Assembly: GCA_016288815.1 (NCBI GenBank)
Contig: JAEELF010000030.1
Span: 1 to 64,000, forward strand
Direction of reading: 5' to 3'
Origin: Ruminococcus sp.
GTDB taxonomy: Bacteria; Bacillota; Clostridia; Oscillospirales; Ruminococcaceae
Length of the DNA stretch: 64,000 nt
Position numbers and translations under genes: made by a program. Below, in pieces: positions 1 to 8,061 of this stretch. The notes beneath the pieces are model-generated. The model was not told where the DNA came from. It made no database searches and saw only the letters and a list, made by a program, of their open reading frames with translations. Positions within the stretch are counted from its first letter, which is position 1, and each line of letters starts with the position of its first letter.

Positions 1-93
1 CATGAGATAGCTAAGAAATGGACTATGCCGCTACGAAACTGGGGCAAAGTCCTGGGCGAACTGGAGATCATGTATCCCGACAGGCTCGTCTGA
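1..93 (+). pseudogene. C-terminal tail of an IS256-family (mutator) transposase, cut by the window edge
   Basis: Frame 1 reads without interruption from the first base to a TGA at 91-93. The last residues, including WTMPLRNWGKVLGELEIMYP, match the conserved end of IS256/mutator transposases (W-T-M-P-x-R/K-N-W then a short helix). Only about 30 residues are inside the window, so it cannot be told whether the full element is intact upstream. The DDE catalytic triad would lie outside. It sits beside the low-GC recombinase/sigma cassette, consistent with a mobile-DNA patch. Family call is from the C-terminal motif only. Confidence 0.7.
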
Positions 94-98
94 GCCAC

Positions 99-192
99 GG
101 ATATCAGCCTGATTCCATTCCGCTGCGCTCCATTCCAGCATGCTGATATCCAAAGGACCTTGACAAATTACAGTATCCATTGTATACTGTAA
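99..192. repeat. Two short inverted repeats after the transposase stop
   Basis: GGATATCAGC at 99-108 is perfectly inverted at 142-151, and TTACAGTAT at 168-176 is inverted at 184-192. They lie directly downstream of the transposase stop, where the right end of an IS256-type element would be expected. They could be part of its terminal inverted repeat or simple hairpins; the other end of the element is not in the window to compare. Confidence 0.4.
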
Positions 193-224
193 AAAAATCG
201 GAGCGGCTATTTTCAAGCCGCTCC
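191..224 (-). terminator. Rho-independent terminator
   Basis: GGAGCGGCT (200-208) pairs with AGCCGCTCC (216-224). On the minus strand the stem is followed by GATTTTTTT. It is correctly oriented to end leftward transcription from the sigma/recombinase pair. Confidence 0.7.
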
Positions 225-451
225 CATATATCGTTTTTATCACAGTTTTTGAATTTACAGAGTTTTTTTCGCAGAGCCTAGTTTTTTACTAAAACTTCTA
301 TATGAGCGCAATCCTTTTGAGTGGAGCTTGTTTATTTTCCTATTCGATCGGTAGGTTTCTATACTTTTATAGCTCGCATTTTTTCACGGTTAGAAAAAAG
401 TTTCAAGCAACCGATTATACCCTGCAAATCAGCATTGTCAATAGAAAATGC

Positions 452-1318
452 TTACTTTTTCCCTTTTTTGATCTGGACTTGTTCAAACACCTCCCTGCTG
501 ATAATAGGCTCATGGTCGTTTTCTATGAAGTACATATCAAGTTCGCCATTGTTCTTCTTTCTCTTGCCTGTCAAAAAGTTTTCAGTAAAGCTTTTCTGCA
601 TAAGAACATCTCCAACATACTTTTCATTTGAAAGGATTCTGTCGATAGTCGAAGTACTCCACTCATTTTTACCAGTGACTGTCTTTATACCGTTTTCTTC
701 GAGGTGTTTCTTGATTTTGCGGACTCCGAAGCCATTTAGGTACAGCTCAAAGATTTTGCGAACTACTTTAGCCTCGTCCTCAACTATTACTAATCTGCCA
801 TCAGGATCCTTTGTGTAACCTAAAAATCTCGTACAATTCAGGCATATACCTCCCTGCCGCATTTTTCGGCGTATTCCCATTTTGATATTCTCGCTCATGC
901 TCTGGCTTTCCTGCTGAGCAAATGCTGCATAGATCTCCATAGCTGTTCTGACCTCCTTATTATAATTGTTTATTTTTTCTTTTTCAAACTCAACCTTTAC
1001 TCCAAGCTCATAGAGTTCTCGTGCTGATTTTAACGTTTCCAATGTATTTCGCCCGAACCTGCTTATTGACTTTGTAAGTATAAGGTCGATCTTTCCTTTT
1101 CGGCAGTCCCTTATCATTCTGTTGAATTCGGGACGATTTCTCATACTTAGCGCGGAAGCCTTTTCTGCGTAAACAACAACAAGTTTCATTTGCGGATCCG
1201 AGTTAATTCTCTCAGTAAAATACGCGATCTGTATTTCGAGACTTGATTCTTGTTCTTCATATTGCGTGCTGACGCGACAATATGCCGCTGTTCTGACCTT
1301 CTTCATATCGCGCCTCAA
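452..1318 (-). CDS. Large-type serine recombinase, C-terminally short
   Basis: Site-specific DNA recombinase of 288 residues. The N-terminal resolvase catalytic domain (about 1-145) has the serine motif YCRVSTQ near residue 14 and the downstream segment DLILTKSISRFGRN. A Recombinase domain (about 155-265) follows, with FLGY and the NEKYVGDVLMQKSFT segment typical of Firmicutes transposon recombinases. Relatives are usually around 500 residues with a zinc ribbon and coiled coil. Here the reading frame stops just after the Recombinase domain, and no zinc-binding cysteines are present. The protein is therefore truncated or a short variant, and activity is uncertain. It overlaps the upstream sigma-like gene by 4 bp (ATGA), so the two are translationally coupled. 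Base composition is clearly AT-richer than the rest of the window. Confidence 0.85.
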   Translation of the reverse strand: MRRDMKKVRTAAYCRVSTQYEEQESSLEIQIAYFTERINSDPQMKLVVVYAEKASALSMRNRPEFNRMIRDCRKGKIDLILTKSISRFGRNTLETLKSARELYELGVKVEFEKEKINNYNKEVRTAMEIYAAFAQQESQSMSENIKMGIRRKMRQGGICLNCTRFLGYTKDPDGRLVIVEDEAKVVRKIFELYLNGFGVRKIKKHLEENGIKTVTGKNEWSTSTIDRILSNEKYVGDVLMQKSFTENFLTGKRKKNNGELDMYFIENDHEPIISREVFEQVQIKKGKK

Positions 1319-1908
1319 TTCTCCGAATTGTACAGGGAAATGAAACGTTTTCTAAGTACATCGACCGCTATTTCAAGTTCAGCTTTTCGCTGAAAACGAT
1401 TCAGTCCTGTAAGCTCTCCTGCCTCCTGAATGGTTATCTCATCGAGGACATAGCAATCAAGCAGTCTTTGATGAGAATAGTTGAGCGAATCATAAGCCAT
1501 CCAGATAAAACGGTCACGCTCACCTCGTTCAAGATGCCAGAGCGGGGAATCATAGCAGTCAGCGATATCCTCTGTACGATACTTGTCGATATGCTTCTGG
1601 TATCGTGTGGATTTGCTCATCATGTTCAGCATTACATATCTGGCGTATGCGCACACCCACGTTGTGAATCTGCAACCGCCATTGAAAAATTCACGGTCAA
1701 AATAACAACGCTCGTATGTTTCAGCAAGCGCGTCGTCAACTGTATTGCTTCCCATGAATTCTGACCTGAACCTCTTTGAAACATAATTGCGGACGTATTT
1801 GCAGGAATTGTAGTAAAGCCCCTCCCACGCCCTTTCGTCAGTAAGCGATCTCTGTACTGCAACGTAGTCTGCGTACCATGCGTCGTTTGTGAATGTTTCA
1901 TTTTTCAT
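1315..1908 (-). CDS. Sigma-70-family-like protein paired with a recombinase
   Basis: 197 residues. A sigma region 2-like stretch lies at about 50-105 (DDALAETYERCYFD, then FTTWVCAYARYVMLNMM) and a region 4-like helix-turn-helix at about 140-185 (LLDCYVLDEITIQEAGELTG). This resembles a divergent ECF-type sigma factor. Such proteins often accompany serine recombinases in Ruminococcaceae mobile elements, where they are thought to drive element genes; that role is inference. No anti-sigma gene is nearby. It precedes the recombinase by a 4-bp overlap and is AT-rich like it. The region 4 match is weak, so DNA-binding regulator without core-polymerase binding is an alternative. Confidence 0.65.
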   Translation of the reverse strand: MKNETFTNDAWYADYVAVQRSLTDERAWEGLYYNSCKYVRNYVSKRFRSEFMGSNTVDDALAETYERCYFDREFFNGGCRFTTWVCAYARYVMLNMMSKSTRYQKHIDKYRTEDIADCYDSPLWHLERGERDRFIWMAYDSLNYSHQRLLDCYVLDEITIQEAGELTGLNRFQRKAELEIAVDVLRKRFISLYNSEN

Positions 1909-1985
1909 AGTGAATGCTCCTTTAATAAAATATTCTGATTTTACTCAGGAGCTGATAATATCACAAATGTCGAAAAATGTAAATA

Positions 1986-2021
1986 TATAAAAAATAGCGT
2001 ATGTATAAAAACATACGCTAT
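1986..2021 (-). terminator. Second terminator between tRNA-Arg and the sigma-like gene
   Basis: ATAGCGTATGT (1994-2004) and ACATACGCTAT (2011-2021) form an 11-bp stem followed on the minus strand by TTTTTTATAT. It lies upstream of the sigma-like gene, so it either backs up the tRNA terminator or attenuates transcription into the cassette. Confidence 0.65.
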
Positions 2022-2036
2022 CGTTGTTATTAACAA

Positions 2037-2082
2037 AAGAAAAAGCTACATTTTATGCATTTTGCATTAAAAATGTAGCTTT
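2037..2082 (-). terminator. Terminator of tRNA-Arg
   Basis: AAAGCTACATTT (2042-2053) pairs with AAATGTAGCTTT (2071-2082), followed on the minus strand by TTTTTCTTTTGTT. It begins 5 nt after the CCA end of the tRNA. Confidence 0.75.
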
Positions 2083-2087
2083 CAACT

Positions 2088-2162
2088 TGGTACGCCTGAC
2101 TGGAGTCGAACCAGCGCACACGGCGTCGGAGGCCGCTGCTCTATCCACTGAGCTACAGGCGC
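2088..2162 (-). tRNA. tRNA-Arg (anticodon CCG)
   Basis: A full cloverleaf reads on the minus strand. The acceptor stem GCGCCTG pairs with CAGGCGT (with a G-U first pair), and the D-arm is GTAGCTCAGTGG. The anticodon stem is GCGGC/GCCGT around the loop CTCCGAC (anticodon CCG, decoding CGG). The T-arm contains GGTTCGACTCC, and CCA is encoded at 2090-2088. The 75-nt length is normal. The AT-rich recombinase cassette starts just past its 3' side, a common integration neighbourhood. Confidence 0.95.
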
Positions 2163-2218
2163 GTTTTTCTGTCAGAGTTATGCCGCGCTAACTGCCCCGG
2201 CACCACTCTAACGTTATT

Positions 2219-2247
2219 ATTATACCAAAAACTCTTGAAATTTGCAA
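2219..2247 (-). promoter_or_regulatory. Promoter of tRNA-Arg
   Basis: On the minus strand TTGCAA (2247-2242), a 17-nt spacer and TATAAT (2224-2219). The -10 is preceded by TGG, giving an extended -10 form. It overlaps the divergent promoter at 2235-2263. Confidence 0.75.
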
Positions 2248-2263
2248 GTGTTTGTGCTATAAT
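2235..2263 (+). promoter_or_regulatory. Promoter of the YiiX-like gene
   Basis: TTGAAA (2235-2240), 17-nt spacer, TATAAT (2258-2263). The predicted transcript starts near 2270, downstream of the ATG at 2235, which rules that ATG out as a translation start. Confidence 0.75.
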
Positions 2264-2294
2264 TATTTCAGATTTTTTGAAGGAGGGATCGTTT

Positions 2295-2867
2295 TTGGAG
2301 GATTACATCTACATAGTCATCGCACAGACCGGCACAAGACCTGCCAGATTCTTCCGTTTCTTCACTAAAAAGCCCTACAATCATGTATCCCTGTCCGGCG
2401 ATGTCACCCTCTCCGAGATGTACAGCTTCTGCCGCACCTACCGTCCGTTCCCGCTCCCTGCGACCTTCAACAAGGAGATCGTCGGCAAGGGTACCCTCGG
2501 TCAGTACGGGTTCATCCCCTGTGAGATATACCGCATCCCCGTCACCCGCACCCAGAAAAACCTCTACAACCGCATAATCAGACATTTCAACGACAACAGA
2601 AATGTCTATTCATATAATGTTCTCGGTCTGCTCGCCGTTTATTTCAACATCGAGTGGGACCGCAAGACCAGCTTCGTCTGCTCCCAGTTCGTCGCCTATA
2701 CTATGGATAAGATCGGCATTCCGCTCGAAAAGCCCTTCTGTCTCTATACCCCCGACGACTTCCGCAAGTTCCCTGGGGCGACCCTCATCTATTCCGGTGA
2801 GCTCAACGACTTCTACCACACTGTCCACTCAGACCCCGTTCTCAGCGGCAATCAGGTAGCACGCTAA
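2295..2867 (+). CDS. YiiX/YebB-type permuted NlpC/P60 cysteine hydrolase-like protein
   Basis: 190 residues with TTG as the likely start: AGGAGG at 2281-2286 is 8 nt upstream, and the in-frame ATG at 2235 lies inside the promoter. The order of motifs is that of circularly permuted papain-like enzymes: a histidine in YNHVSLS (about residue 28-33) comes before the cysteine in FVCSQFVAY (about residue 130-138). Members of this fold cleave peptide or acyl bonds in cell-wall or lipid substrates; the substrate here is unknown. There is no signal peptide, so it is probably cytoplasmic or membrane-associated. Its 3' end overlaps the convergent gene at 2829 by 39 bp. Confidence 0.6.
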   Translation: MEDYIYIVIAQTGTRPARFFRFFTKKPYNHVSLSGDVTLSEMYSFCRTYRPFPLPATFNKEIVGKGTLGQYGFIPCEIYRIPVTRTQKNLYNRIIRHFNDNRNVYSYNVLGLLAVYFNIEWDRKTSFVCSQFVAYTMDKIGIPLEKPFCLYTPDDFRKFPGATLIYSGELNDFYHTVHSDPVLSGNQVAR

Positions 2868-3134
2868 CCGGAGCTCGTCCGGGGCTAAAATGTACGCGGC
2901 ACAGTAGAGCTTGCTGTCAGGCGTGAGCCCGCCAAGGTCTATCTCTGCGTCAGAGCCCGCTATCCCGACGTGAACGGTACTGCCGGTGACGTCTGCGCTG
3001 ACAGGTGCGGCGCCCTCCCCGGTCAGACGATTGTAGCTCTTCGCGTATGAATCCGCAAACATCCATGAACCGCCAGCCAGCAGCAGATATACTATCGCCG
3101 CCCTGACTGCGGTTCTGTTCTTTTTTCCGGTCAT
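2829..3134 (-). CDS. Small single-pass membrane protein downstream of spoIIP
   Basis: 101 residues. The start at 3134 is chosen because GGGAGG lies 5 nt upstream and the ATG overlaps the spoIIP stop (ATGA), implying coupled translation. A basic N-terminus (TGKKNRTAVR) leads into a hydrophobic segment (about 11-25). A roughly 70-residue extracytoplasmic tail with no recognisable domain follows. Coupling to spoIIP suggests a sporulation-time role, but nothing in the sequence proves it. Confidence 0.6.
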   Translation of the reverse strand: MTGKKNRTAVRAAIVYLLLAGGSWMFADSYAKSYNRLTGEGAAPVSADVTGSTVHVGIAGSDAEIDLGGLTPDSKLYCAAYILAPDELRLACYLIAAENGV

Positions 3135-4276
3135 TTTTCCTCCCTCATGGTGCACAGGAAGTCAGCGAGCGAACACCCGAAAAGCTGCCCTGAGTACTGT
3201 ACCTGACTGAGCGTGTTTCCGTGCGAGCCGACCTCTATCAGCAGGCTGCCTGTCGTAAGATCCTGATTGTAGTGGCGGTAGTCGAACAGTATCGGGCGGG
3301 TGAGCCCGGGGGTGTCCGTCTCTATCTTCTGCTGGAGCGCACAGGCAAAGTGGAAATTCTTCATGTAATCCGGCATTCCGAGCGTGCCGTCGTCGCAGCC
3401 GGATATTATCATTATCTGGGCGGCTTCTTTGCCGCCTACCTCGATGTAGGGCTGGTATGCGACACCCTCGCCCGATATCGCGTCGCGGTGGATATCCAGC
3501 ACGACCTTTATGCTCGGGTACTGCTCGAGTATGGGCTCTATCGTTTCGCGGCTGCGTGCGTATGAGCCGTTGTATGAGGGGTAGTCGTGTATGTCGCGGG
3601 CGTGGATAACGCCTATCCCGCGCGATTCGAGCTCCGCCTGTATCGCGTCGCCGACCATGACGACGTTCTTCGTGTCGTCGGTGGTGCGGTAGTTGAACTC
3701 CGCGTCGTAGGTGTCGCGGACGAAGGGCTCGAAGCTCTCAGTCGTGTGGGTGTGGTAGATCAGCACGAGCGGCTCGTCGGTGTCGGTGACGGTAAAATCG
3801 GGTCCTGTGCCGATGTCCGCCATGAGGTCTGCGTTGGGGATAGTGGTCTTGTTGTTGACCTGTCCGCCGCCGGGGAGGTCAAAATAGGTCTCACCGCTGT
3901 AGGTGCCGTAGGTGGTGCGGACTATCTGTCCGCCGGCGCTCCACTCGGTCGGGTAGGGCTTGGCTCCTGCATTCTGCGGGACCATTTGCAGCGGGTCGGT
4001 GAGCTCGGGAGAGGTGTCCGGGGTCTCCTCGAAGCAGCCGTAGCCCTCCGATAGTATCGCCGGCACGCCGAGTATGTCCTCGATGTCGGGCTCGCCGTTT
4101 TTCGCGTAGTGAGGCTGGCTCACAAGGCTCTCCGTATACCCTGCGGGGACGTTTCCTGCGGAAACAGCCGCGCGTATCGCCGGGGCTCCCTTCACTGAGA
4201 GAGCTGCGGCTGCCGGCAGCGCTGCCATGAGACAAAATCTCGCTGCACGCGCTCCCCTTTTCCTCCTGTGACGCAT
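3131..4276 (-). CDS. spoIIP: Stage II sporulation protein P (SpoIIP)
   Basis: 381 residues. The start at 4276 is set by AGGAGG 7 nt upstream; an in-frame ATG at 4351 lacks such a site. A basic N-terminus and hydrophobic helix (about residues 10-30) anchor it in the membrane. The C-terminal amidase domain carries the family motifs VLIYHTHTTESF, VVLDIHRDA and LLIEVGSHGNT, which supply the zinc ligands and catalytic glutamate. In the SpoIID-SpoIIM-SpoIIP machine this amidase/endopeptidase cuts peptidoglycan during engulfment of the forespore. The usual neighbour gpr is not adjacent here. Confidence 0.93.
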   Translation of the reverse strand: MRHRRKRGARAARFCLMAALPAAAALSVKGAPAIRAAVSAGNVPAGYTESLVSQPHYAKNGEPDIEDILGVPAILSEGYGCFEETPDTSPELTDPLQMVPQNAGAKPYPTEWSAGGQIVRTTYGTYSGETYFDLPGGGQVNNKTTIPNADLMADIGTGPDFTVTDTDEPLVLIYHTHTTESFEPFVRDTYDAEFNYRTTDDTKNVVMVGDAIQAELESRGIGVIHARDIHDYPSYNGSYARSRETIEPILEQYPSIKVVLDIHRDAISGEGVAYQPYIEVGGKEAAQIMIISGCDDGTLGMPDYMKNFHFACALQQKIETDTPGLTRPILFDYRHYNQDLTTGSLLIEVGSHGNTLSQVQYSGQLFGCSLADFLCTMREEK

Positions 4277-4394
4277 GGTCTCACCTCCTGCTTTATTATA
4301 TGCAGGCGCGGTCGGGTTTATTTCTTCTTGAAGATGATTTGTTTCCGACATTTTTCCGGCTCCTCCGGCATATCATTCTTCGGGAGCTGATAGA

Positions 4395-5294
4395 ATGTAC
4401 GAATGCTGCAATTTGCGACGGTTCGTCCGTCTTCTCATACTCGATGCCGTGATATTTTCGCTCTGCGCCGTCTTTTTCCTCATCGGACGCAGTATGATCG
4501 GCTCGGCAGAGGAAAACGCCGGCAAGCCCGTCCCGCTTCCGGTCATAATGTATCACTCGGTGCGCGAGGGTCAGCCCGGGGAGTACTCCGTCACGCCGGA
4601 GCAGCTTGAGGACGACCTGAAATGGCTCGCGGAGAACGGGTTCACGTCCGTCACGGCGCAGCAGCTCATCGGGTATACCCTCGGGGAAAATGAGCTGCCG
4701 GAGCGTCCGGTGCTCATCACCTTCGATGACGGGTTCTACAATAACCTCTCGGCGGCGCTCCCGCTGCTCGAGAAGTACGATATGTATGCGGTGGTGTCGG
4801 TCGTCGGGAGCTACACCGAAAAGCTCGCTGCCGCTGACCCGCACTCCCCTGCCTACTCCTACCTGACGTGGGAGGATATCGCGGAGCTCGCGGATTCCGG
4901 GCGGGTCGAGATCGGCGACCACACCTACGATATGCACAGCCTTTACAACGGTCGGCGCGGCTGCGGGCGCGTCCCGGGGGAGGACGCTGAGGACTACGCT
5001 CTCGCGCTGCGGGCGGATATCGGGCTCATGCAGACGGAGCTGCACTCGCACCTCGGCTATGCTCCGGTCGTTTTCGCGTACCCGTTCGGGGAGGTCAGTC
5101 CGGAGAGCGTGCCCGTCCTGCGGGAGCTGGGGTTCCGTATGACGCTGACCTGCCGCGAGAGGGTAAACCTCATCACGCGCGACCCCGGCTGTCTGTTCGG
5201 GCTGTCCCGCTTCAACCGGAGCGGGCTCTATTCCACCGGGGAGTTCATGGAGCTCCTCACAAAGGATATGAAAAATGAAAAACAAACGCAATGA
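4395..5294 (+). CDS. Membrane-anchored polysaccharide deacetylase (CE4)
   Basis: 299 residues. A hydrophobic N-terminal helix (about 10-32) is followed by a NodB/CE4 domain. Visible motifs are IMYHSV (about 51), the metal-binding TFDDG (about 104-108), EIGDHTYDMHSL (motif 2 region with the H-x3-5-H ligands) and FAYPFGE (motif 3). It probably removes N-acetyl groups from peptidoglycan or another surface glycan. The ribosome-binding site (GGGAG) is modest. It overlaps the following DUF2752 gene by 20 bp, so the two are cotranscribed. It diverges from spoIIP, sharing the 4277-4394 region. Confidence 0.88.
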   Translation: MYECCNLRRFVRLLILDAVIFSLCAVFFLIGRSMIGSAEENAGKPVPLPVIMYHSVREGQPGEYSVTPEQLEDDLKWLAENGFTSVTAQQLIGYTLGENELPERPVLITFDDGFYNNLSAALPLLEKYDMYAVVSVVGSYTEKLAAADPHSPAYSYLTWEDIAELADSGRVEIGDHTYDMHSLYNGRRGCGRVPGEDAEDYALALRADIGLMQTELHSHLGYAPVVFAYPFGEVSPESVPVLRELGFRMTLTCRERVNLITRDPGCLFGLSRFNRSGLYSTGEFMELLTKDMKNEKQTQ

Positions 5295-5673
5295 CCTCAT
5301 TATCGCCCTGCTGCCGCTCGTGCTCGTGCCGGTCGGTATCGCGGGGCTGCACTTCTATGATGCTCACTTCCGCGGGGCGCCGCTGCCGTGTCCGTTCCGG
5401 GCGCTGCTCGGGATATACTGCCCCGGGTGCGGCGGGACTCACTGTATCTACGCCCTCGCCGGGGGACATATCGTTCAGGCGGTGAGGTACAACCTGTTCG
5501 CCGTGCTGATCGTCGTGTTCCTCCTGCTGCTCTGGCTGGAGAGGGTGCTCGCTCTGTTCGGGTGCAGAAAAAAGCTGATCCCCGCGAGCCGCGCCTTCTG
5601 GCTTGCGGTCACAGGGATCATTATAGCTTATCTTGTGCTCCGGAACTTCATTCCGGCTATGGCGCCGTTTTAA
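5275..5673 (+). CDS. DUF2752 integral membrane protein
   Basis: 132 residues with three hydrophobic segments (about 9-25, 70-92, 108-126). The defining motif is CPFRALLGIYCPGCGGTH around residues 39-56, a cysteine-rich turn conserved in DUF2752. No enzymatic role is established for the family. It overlaps the deacetylase gene by 20 bp and its stop overlaps the stop of the convergent DUF4190 gene. Confidence 0.8.
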   Translation: MKNKRNDLIIALLPLVLVPVGIAGLHFYDAHFRGAPLPCPFRALLGIYCPGCGGTHCIYALAGGHIVQAVRYNLFAVLIVVFLLLLWLERVLALFGCRKKLIPASRAFWLAVTGIIIAYLVLRNFIPAMAPF

Positions 5674-6230
5674 GCGTCCTTGTTCTGCTCCTCAGACTCT
5701 GAGGAGCTGTTTTTTTCGTCCGATTTGGAGGAAGATGACGAGAAGCTCTTGCCGGAGTTCTTCTTGTAGTTCTCTACGAACTCGCCGAAGAATTCGTCGA
5801 AGTTCTTGCAGCCGGAAGCCTCCCACAGGCTGTCGTACTTGGAGTCGCGGTACTTGTCGTAGCGGTCCGGGATAGTGCCGTCCTCTTCGTATGCTGCGAT
5901 GATGGCGGTGTCGTTCTCAACGAAGTACTCGAGGTCGGGCATGAACTTCGAGAACTGGACTGCTGCGTATATCGAGAATATCAGCGACAGCGCTGAAAGC
6001 ACGATTCCGGTTATTGCCAGTCCCTTGCCGCCCTGCTTCTTCGCAAGCGAGATGATGCCGAAGATCAGCGCCAGCGGGGCAAGGATAAAGCCTGCGCCGA
6101 TACAGCAGCACAGTACGCTCAGGATTCCGAGCACCAGCGCGGTGATCGCAAAGCCCTTCTTGTACTGCTCGGGGTTTTCTTCCGGTATCTCCGGGATAGG
6201 TTCGGTGTTGATGTAGATTTCTTCACTCAT
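5670..6230 (-). CDS. DUF4190-type two-helix membrane protein with Ser-rich tail
   Basis: 186 residues. A cytoplasmic Pro/Glu-rich N-terminus leads to paired transmembrane helices (about 27-92). These are arranged as in DUF4190 (GFAITALVLGILS ... GGKGLAITGIVLSALSLI), a glycine-rich repeat of the same half-unit. The C-terminal part is acidic with a serine-lysine-rich, low-complexity end (about 160-186). Function unknown. It is the last gene of the leftward train and follows a related gene, suggesting a tandem duplication. Confidence 0.75.
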   Translation of the reverse strand: MSEEIYINTEPIPEIPEENPEQYKKGFAITALVLGILSVLCCCIGAGFILAPLALIFGIISLAKKQGGKGLAITGIVLSALSLIFSIYAAVQFSKFMPDLEYFVENDTAIIAAYEEDGTIPDRYDKYRDSKYDSLWEASGCKNFDEFFGEFVENYKKNSGKSFSSSSSKSDEKNSSSESEEQNKDA

Positions 6231-6253
6231 GACAGTAATTCTCCTTCATATTT

Positions 6254-6706
6254 TTATACATCTATAGTCACGTCGTCTGCTTCGTCGGGAAGACAGACGA
6301 AATAACCCATTTCTGAGCGGTCCCTGTATCTGTCCTTGCTGACAAAGAAGGGCGCGTCGGTAAAATAGCCGTAGAGGCTCATGATAAGTACGATAACTGA
6401 CAGTATCGTCCCCGAAAGGGCAAGCCCTGCGCCGGCGTTTTTCCGCACAAGCGCGATGATGCCCAAGACCGCTCCCACGCCGGCGCCGATCATCGACACG
6501 ATCAGGAAGCCGCCGAACATATAGAACGACGCCGCGATACCGAATATGAACGATATCACCGACAGCGTCTTTCCGCCGGACTTCTCCGACTTGCTGAAAT
6601 CGGTGAACTTGTTCTCGTCGTAATAGACGGGCTCGTCCGGGGGCTGCCTGTAGTCGGGCTCGTCGTAGACGTCGTGCTTGTCTTTGCTGTTCATTACGTC
6701 ATTCAT
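6254..6706 (-). CDS. DUF4190-like membrane protein (second copy)
   Basis: 150 residues from the ATG at 6706, which has GAGGTG 6 nt upstream; a GTG further up would overlap that site. The acidic N-terminus (DKHDVYDEPDYRQPPDEP) is followed by the same two-helix, glycine-rich DUF4190 arrangement (KTLSVISFIFGIAAS ... AGAGLALSGTILS). It sits 23 bp from its paralogue and between it and metA. Function unknown. Confidence 0.7.
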   Translation of the reverse strand: MNDVMNSKDKHDVYDEPDYRQPPDEPVYYDENKFTDFSKSEKSGGKTLSVISFIFGIAASFYMFGGFLIVSMIGAGVGAVLGIIALVRKNAGAGLALSGTILSVIVLIMSLYGYFTDAPFFVSKDRYRDRSEMGYFVCLPDEADDVTIDV

Positions 6707-6719
6707 TTCTATCACCTCG

Positions 6720-7667
6720 TCAGAGACTTGTCTCCCAGTTCCAGTTGCGCACCTCGAGCTCGTCGAGGTTGTAGGGCGTGCGCTGGTAGACGCTGTAGTT
6801 CAGCCAGTTCGAGAACATAAGGTTGGCTGTGCACCTCCACGAGAAGAGCGGGGTCTTCGTGGGGTCATCGTCCGGGAAATAGTTATAGGGGAGCTGTATG
6901 TCCAGACCTTTGTTGACGTCACGGAAATACTCTCCCGCGAGGGTGTCGCGGTCGTACTCGGAGTGGCCTGTGATGAAGTACTGTCTGCCGTTCTTGTTGG
7001 CGACGATGTGCACTCCCGAGAGCTCCGAGGAGGTCAGTATCTTCAGCTGGGGGACCTTCTCAATATCCTCGCGGCGGACCTCGGTGTTGCGCGAATGCGG
7101 CACGAGGAATACGTCGTCGAAGCCGCGCAGGAGCTGGCAGTTCTCGACCTCCGCTTTGTGCGGGAAGATGCCGAACATCTTGCGGTCAAGGGTGTACTTC
7201 GGTACGCCGAAGTGGTAGTACAGTCCCGCCTGCGCTGCCCAGCAGATATACAGCGACGAGTAAACGTGGGTCTTCGACCACTCCATTATCTCGGTGATCT
7301 CCTCCCAGTAGTCCACCTGCTCGTAGTCGAGGAGCTCGACCGGGGCGCCGGTGATTATCATGCCGTCGTAGCGCTTGTCCCTCACCTCGTCGAAGGTCTT
7401 GTAGAAGGCTTCGAGGTGGCTGAGGGAGGTGTTCTTCGAGGTGTGCGACGCCATTTGCAGGAGGTCGATGTCCACTTGCAGGGGCGTGTTGCTGAGGAGG
7501 CGCATGAGCTGGCTCTCAGTCTCTATCTTCTTGGGCATTATGTTGATGATAATGACCTTTATCGGGCGGATATTCTGGTGCTCCGCCCGCTCTGTTGACA
7601 TTACGAATATGTTCTCTTCACCCAGCGTCTTGAACGCCGGGAGCTCCGATGGTATCCTTATCGGCAA
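6720..7667 (-). CDS. metAA: Homoserine O-acetyltransferase (MetA/HTS family)
   Basis: 315 residues. It acylates L-homoserine in methionine biosynthesis. The nucleophile Cys142 lies in ICWAAQAG, and His235 and Glu237 in GHSEYD complete the triad. Residue 111 is Glu (GAPVELL) where succinyl-CoA enzymes have Gly; in this family Glu111 marks acetyl-CoA specificity. The start is a TTG: the conserved N-terminus [11 protein letters not shown] begins exactly there and no ATG is near. The upstream gene ends 3 bp before it, so translation is probably coupled. No SAM riboswitch or T-box is visible because it lies inside a gene train. Confidence 0.93.
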   Translation of the reverse strand: MPIRIPSELPAFKTLGEENIFVMSTERAEHQNIRPIKVIIINIMPKKIETESQLMRLLSNTPLQVDIDLLQMASHTSKNTSLSHLEAFYKTFDEVRDKRYDGMIITGAPVELLDYEQVDYWEEITEIMEWSKTHVYSSLYICWAAQAGLYYHFGVPKYTLDRKMFGIFPHKAEVENCQLLRGFDDVFLVPHSRNTEVRREDIEKVPQLKILTSSELSGVHIVANKNGRQYFITGHSEYDRDTLAGEYFRDVNKGLDIQLPYNYFPDDDPTKTPLFSWRCTANLMFSNWLNYSVYQRTPYNLDELEVRNWNWETSL

Positions 7668-7670
7668 GCC

Positions 7671-8060
7671 TTATCTTTCCTTTCTTTCCTTGTTCTTGCA
7701 GCTCTCGCAGCCATTCATGAAGCTGTCGAGATCCTCGCAGACATTGCTGTCCTGCGGTATGAATCTCAGGCGGCGCAGGGCTGCATAGCCGCTCTCGTCC
7801 CTGAGATCGAACACTGCCCGGCTTATGCCCTTCATGCAGCTTTTCAGCATGACCGACCGCACAAGTCCGTCGCACAGCAAAAGGTCTCCGCCGTCGTCGC
7901 AGCCCAGCACGACGGTCTGCTCCGGCTCGTAGACATACGCTATCCAGCCGATCACCTCGCCGCGGTCGAGCGCCTCCGTTATGTGTACCTCGCGTCCTGC
8001 CGCTGCGGTGACTATGTCCTCATAGCCCTCAGACCCGGATCTTTCCTGTATCTCAAGCAT
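7671..8060 (-). CDS. Small acetyltransferase-like protein
   Basis: 129 residues. The start at 8060 is chosen because it follows the rluB stop by 1 bp (TGAAATG) with AAGGAG upstream. The layout (an N-terminal strand region, VIGWIAYVYEPEQTVVLGCDDGGD, then VRSVMLKSCMKGISRAVFDL and YAALRRLRF) resembles a minimal GNAT fold, but the acetyl-CoA loop is not clear. A cysteine pair in the tail (NGCESCKNK) is unusual. Function unknown. Confidence 0.5.
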   Translation of the reverse strand: MLEIQERSGSEGYEDIVTAAAGREVHITEALDRGEVIGWIAYVYEPEQTVVLGCDDGGDLLLCDGLVRSVMLKSCMKGISRAVFDLRDESGYAALRRLRFIPQDSNVCEDLDSFMNGCESCKNKERKER

Positions 8061-8061
8061 T

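Noticed and set aside
31-243. 70-residue minus-strand ORF at the left edge
   Set aside because: It is antisense to the transposase tail and runs through the terminator hairpin and inverted repeats; no ribosome site.
1315-1908. SigK interrupted by a skin-like element
   Set aside because: The protein is a complete ORF with only weak sigma similarity and no SigK signature; it is coupled to the recombinase rather than split by it.
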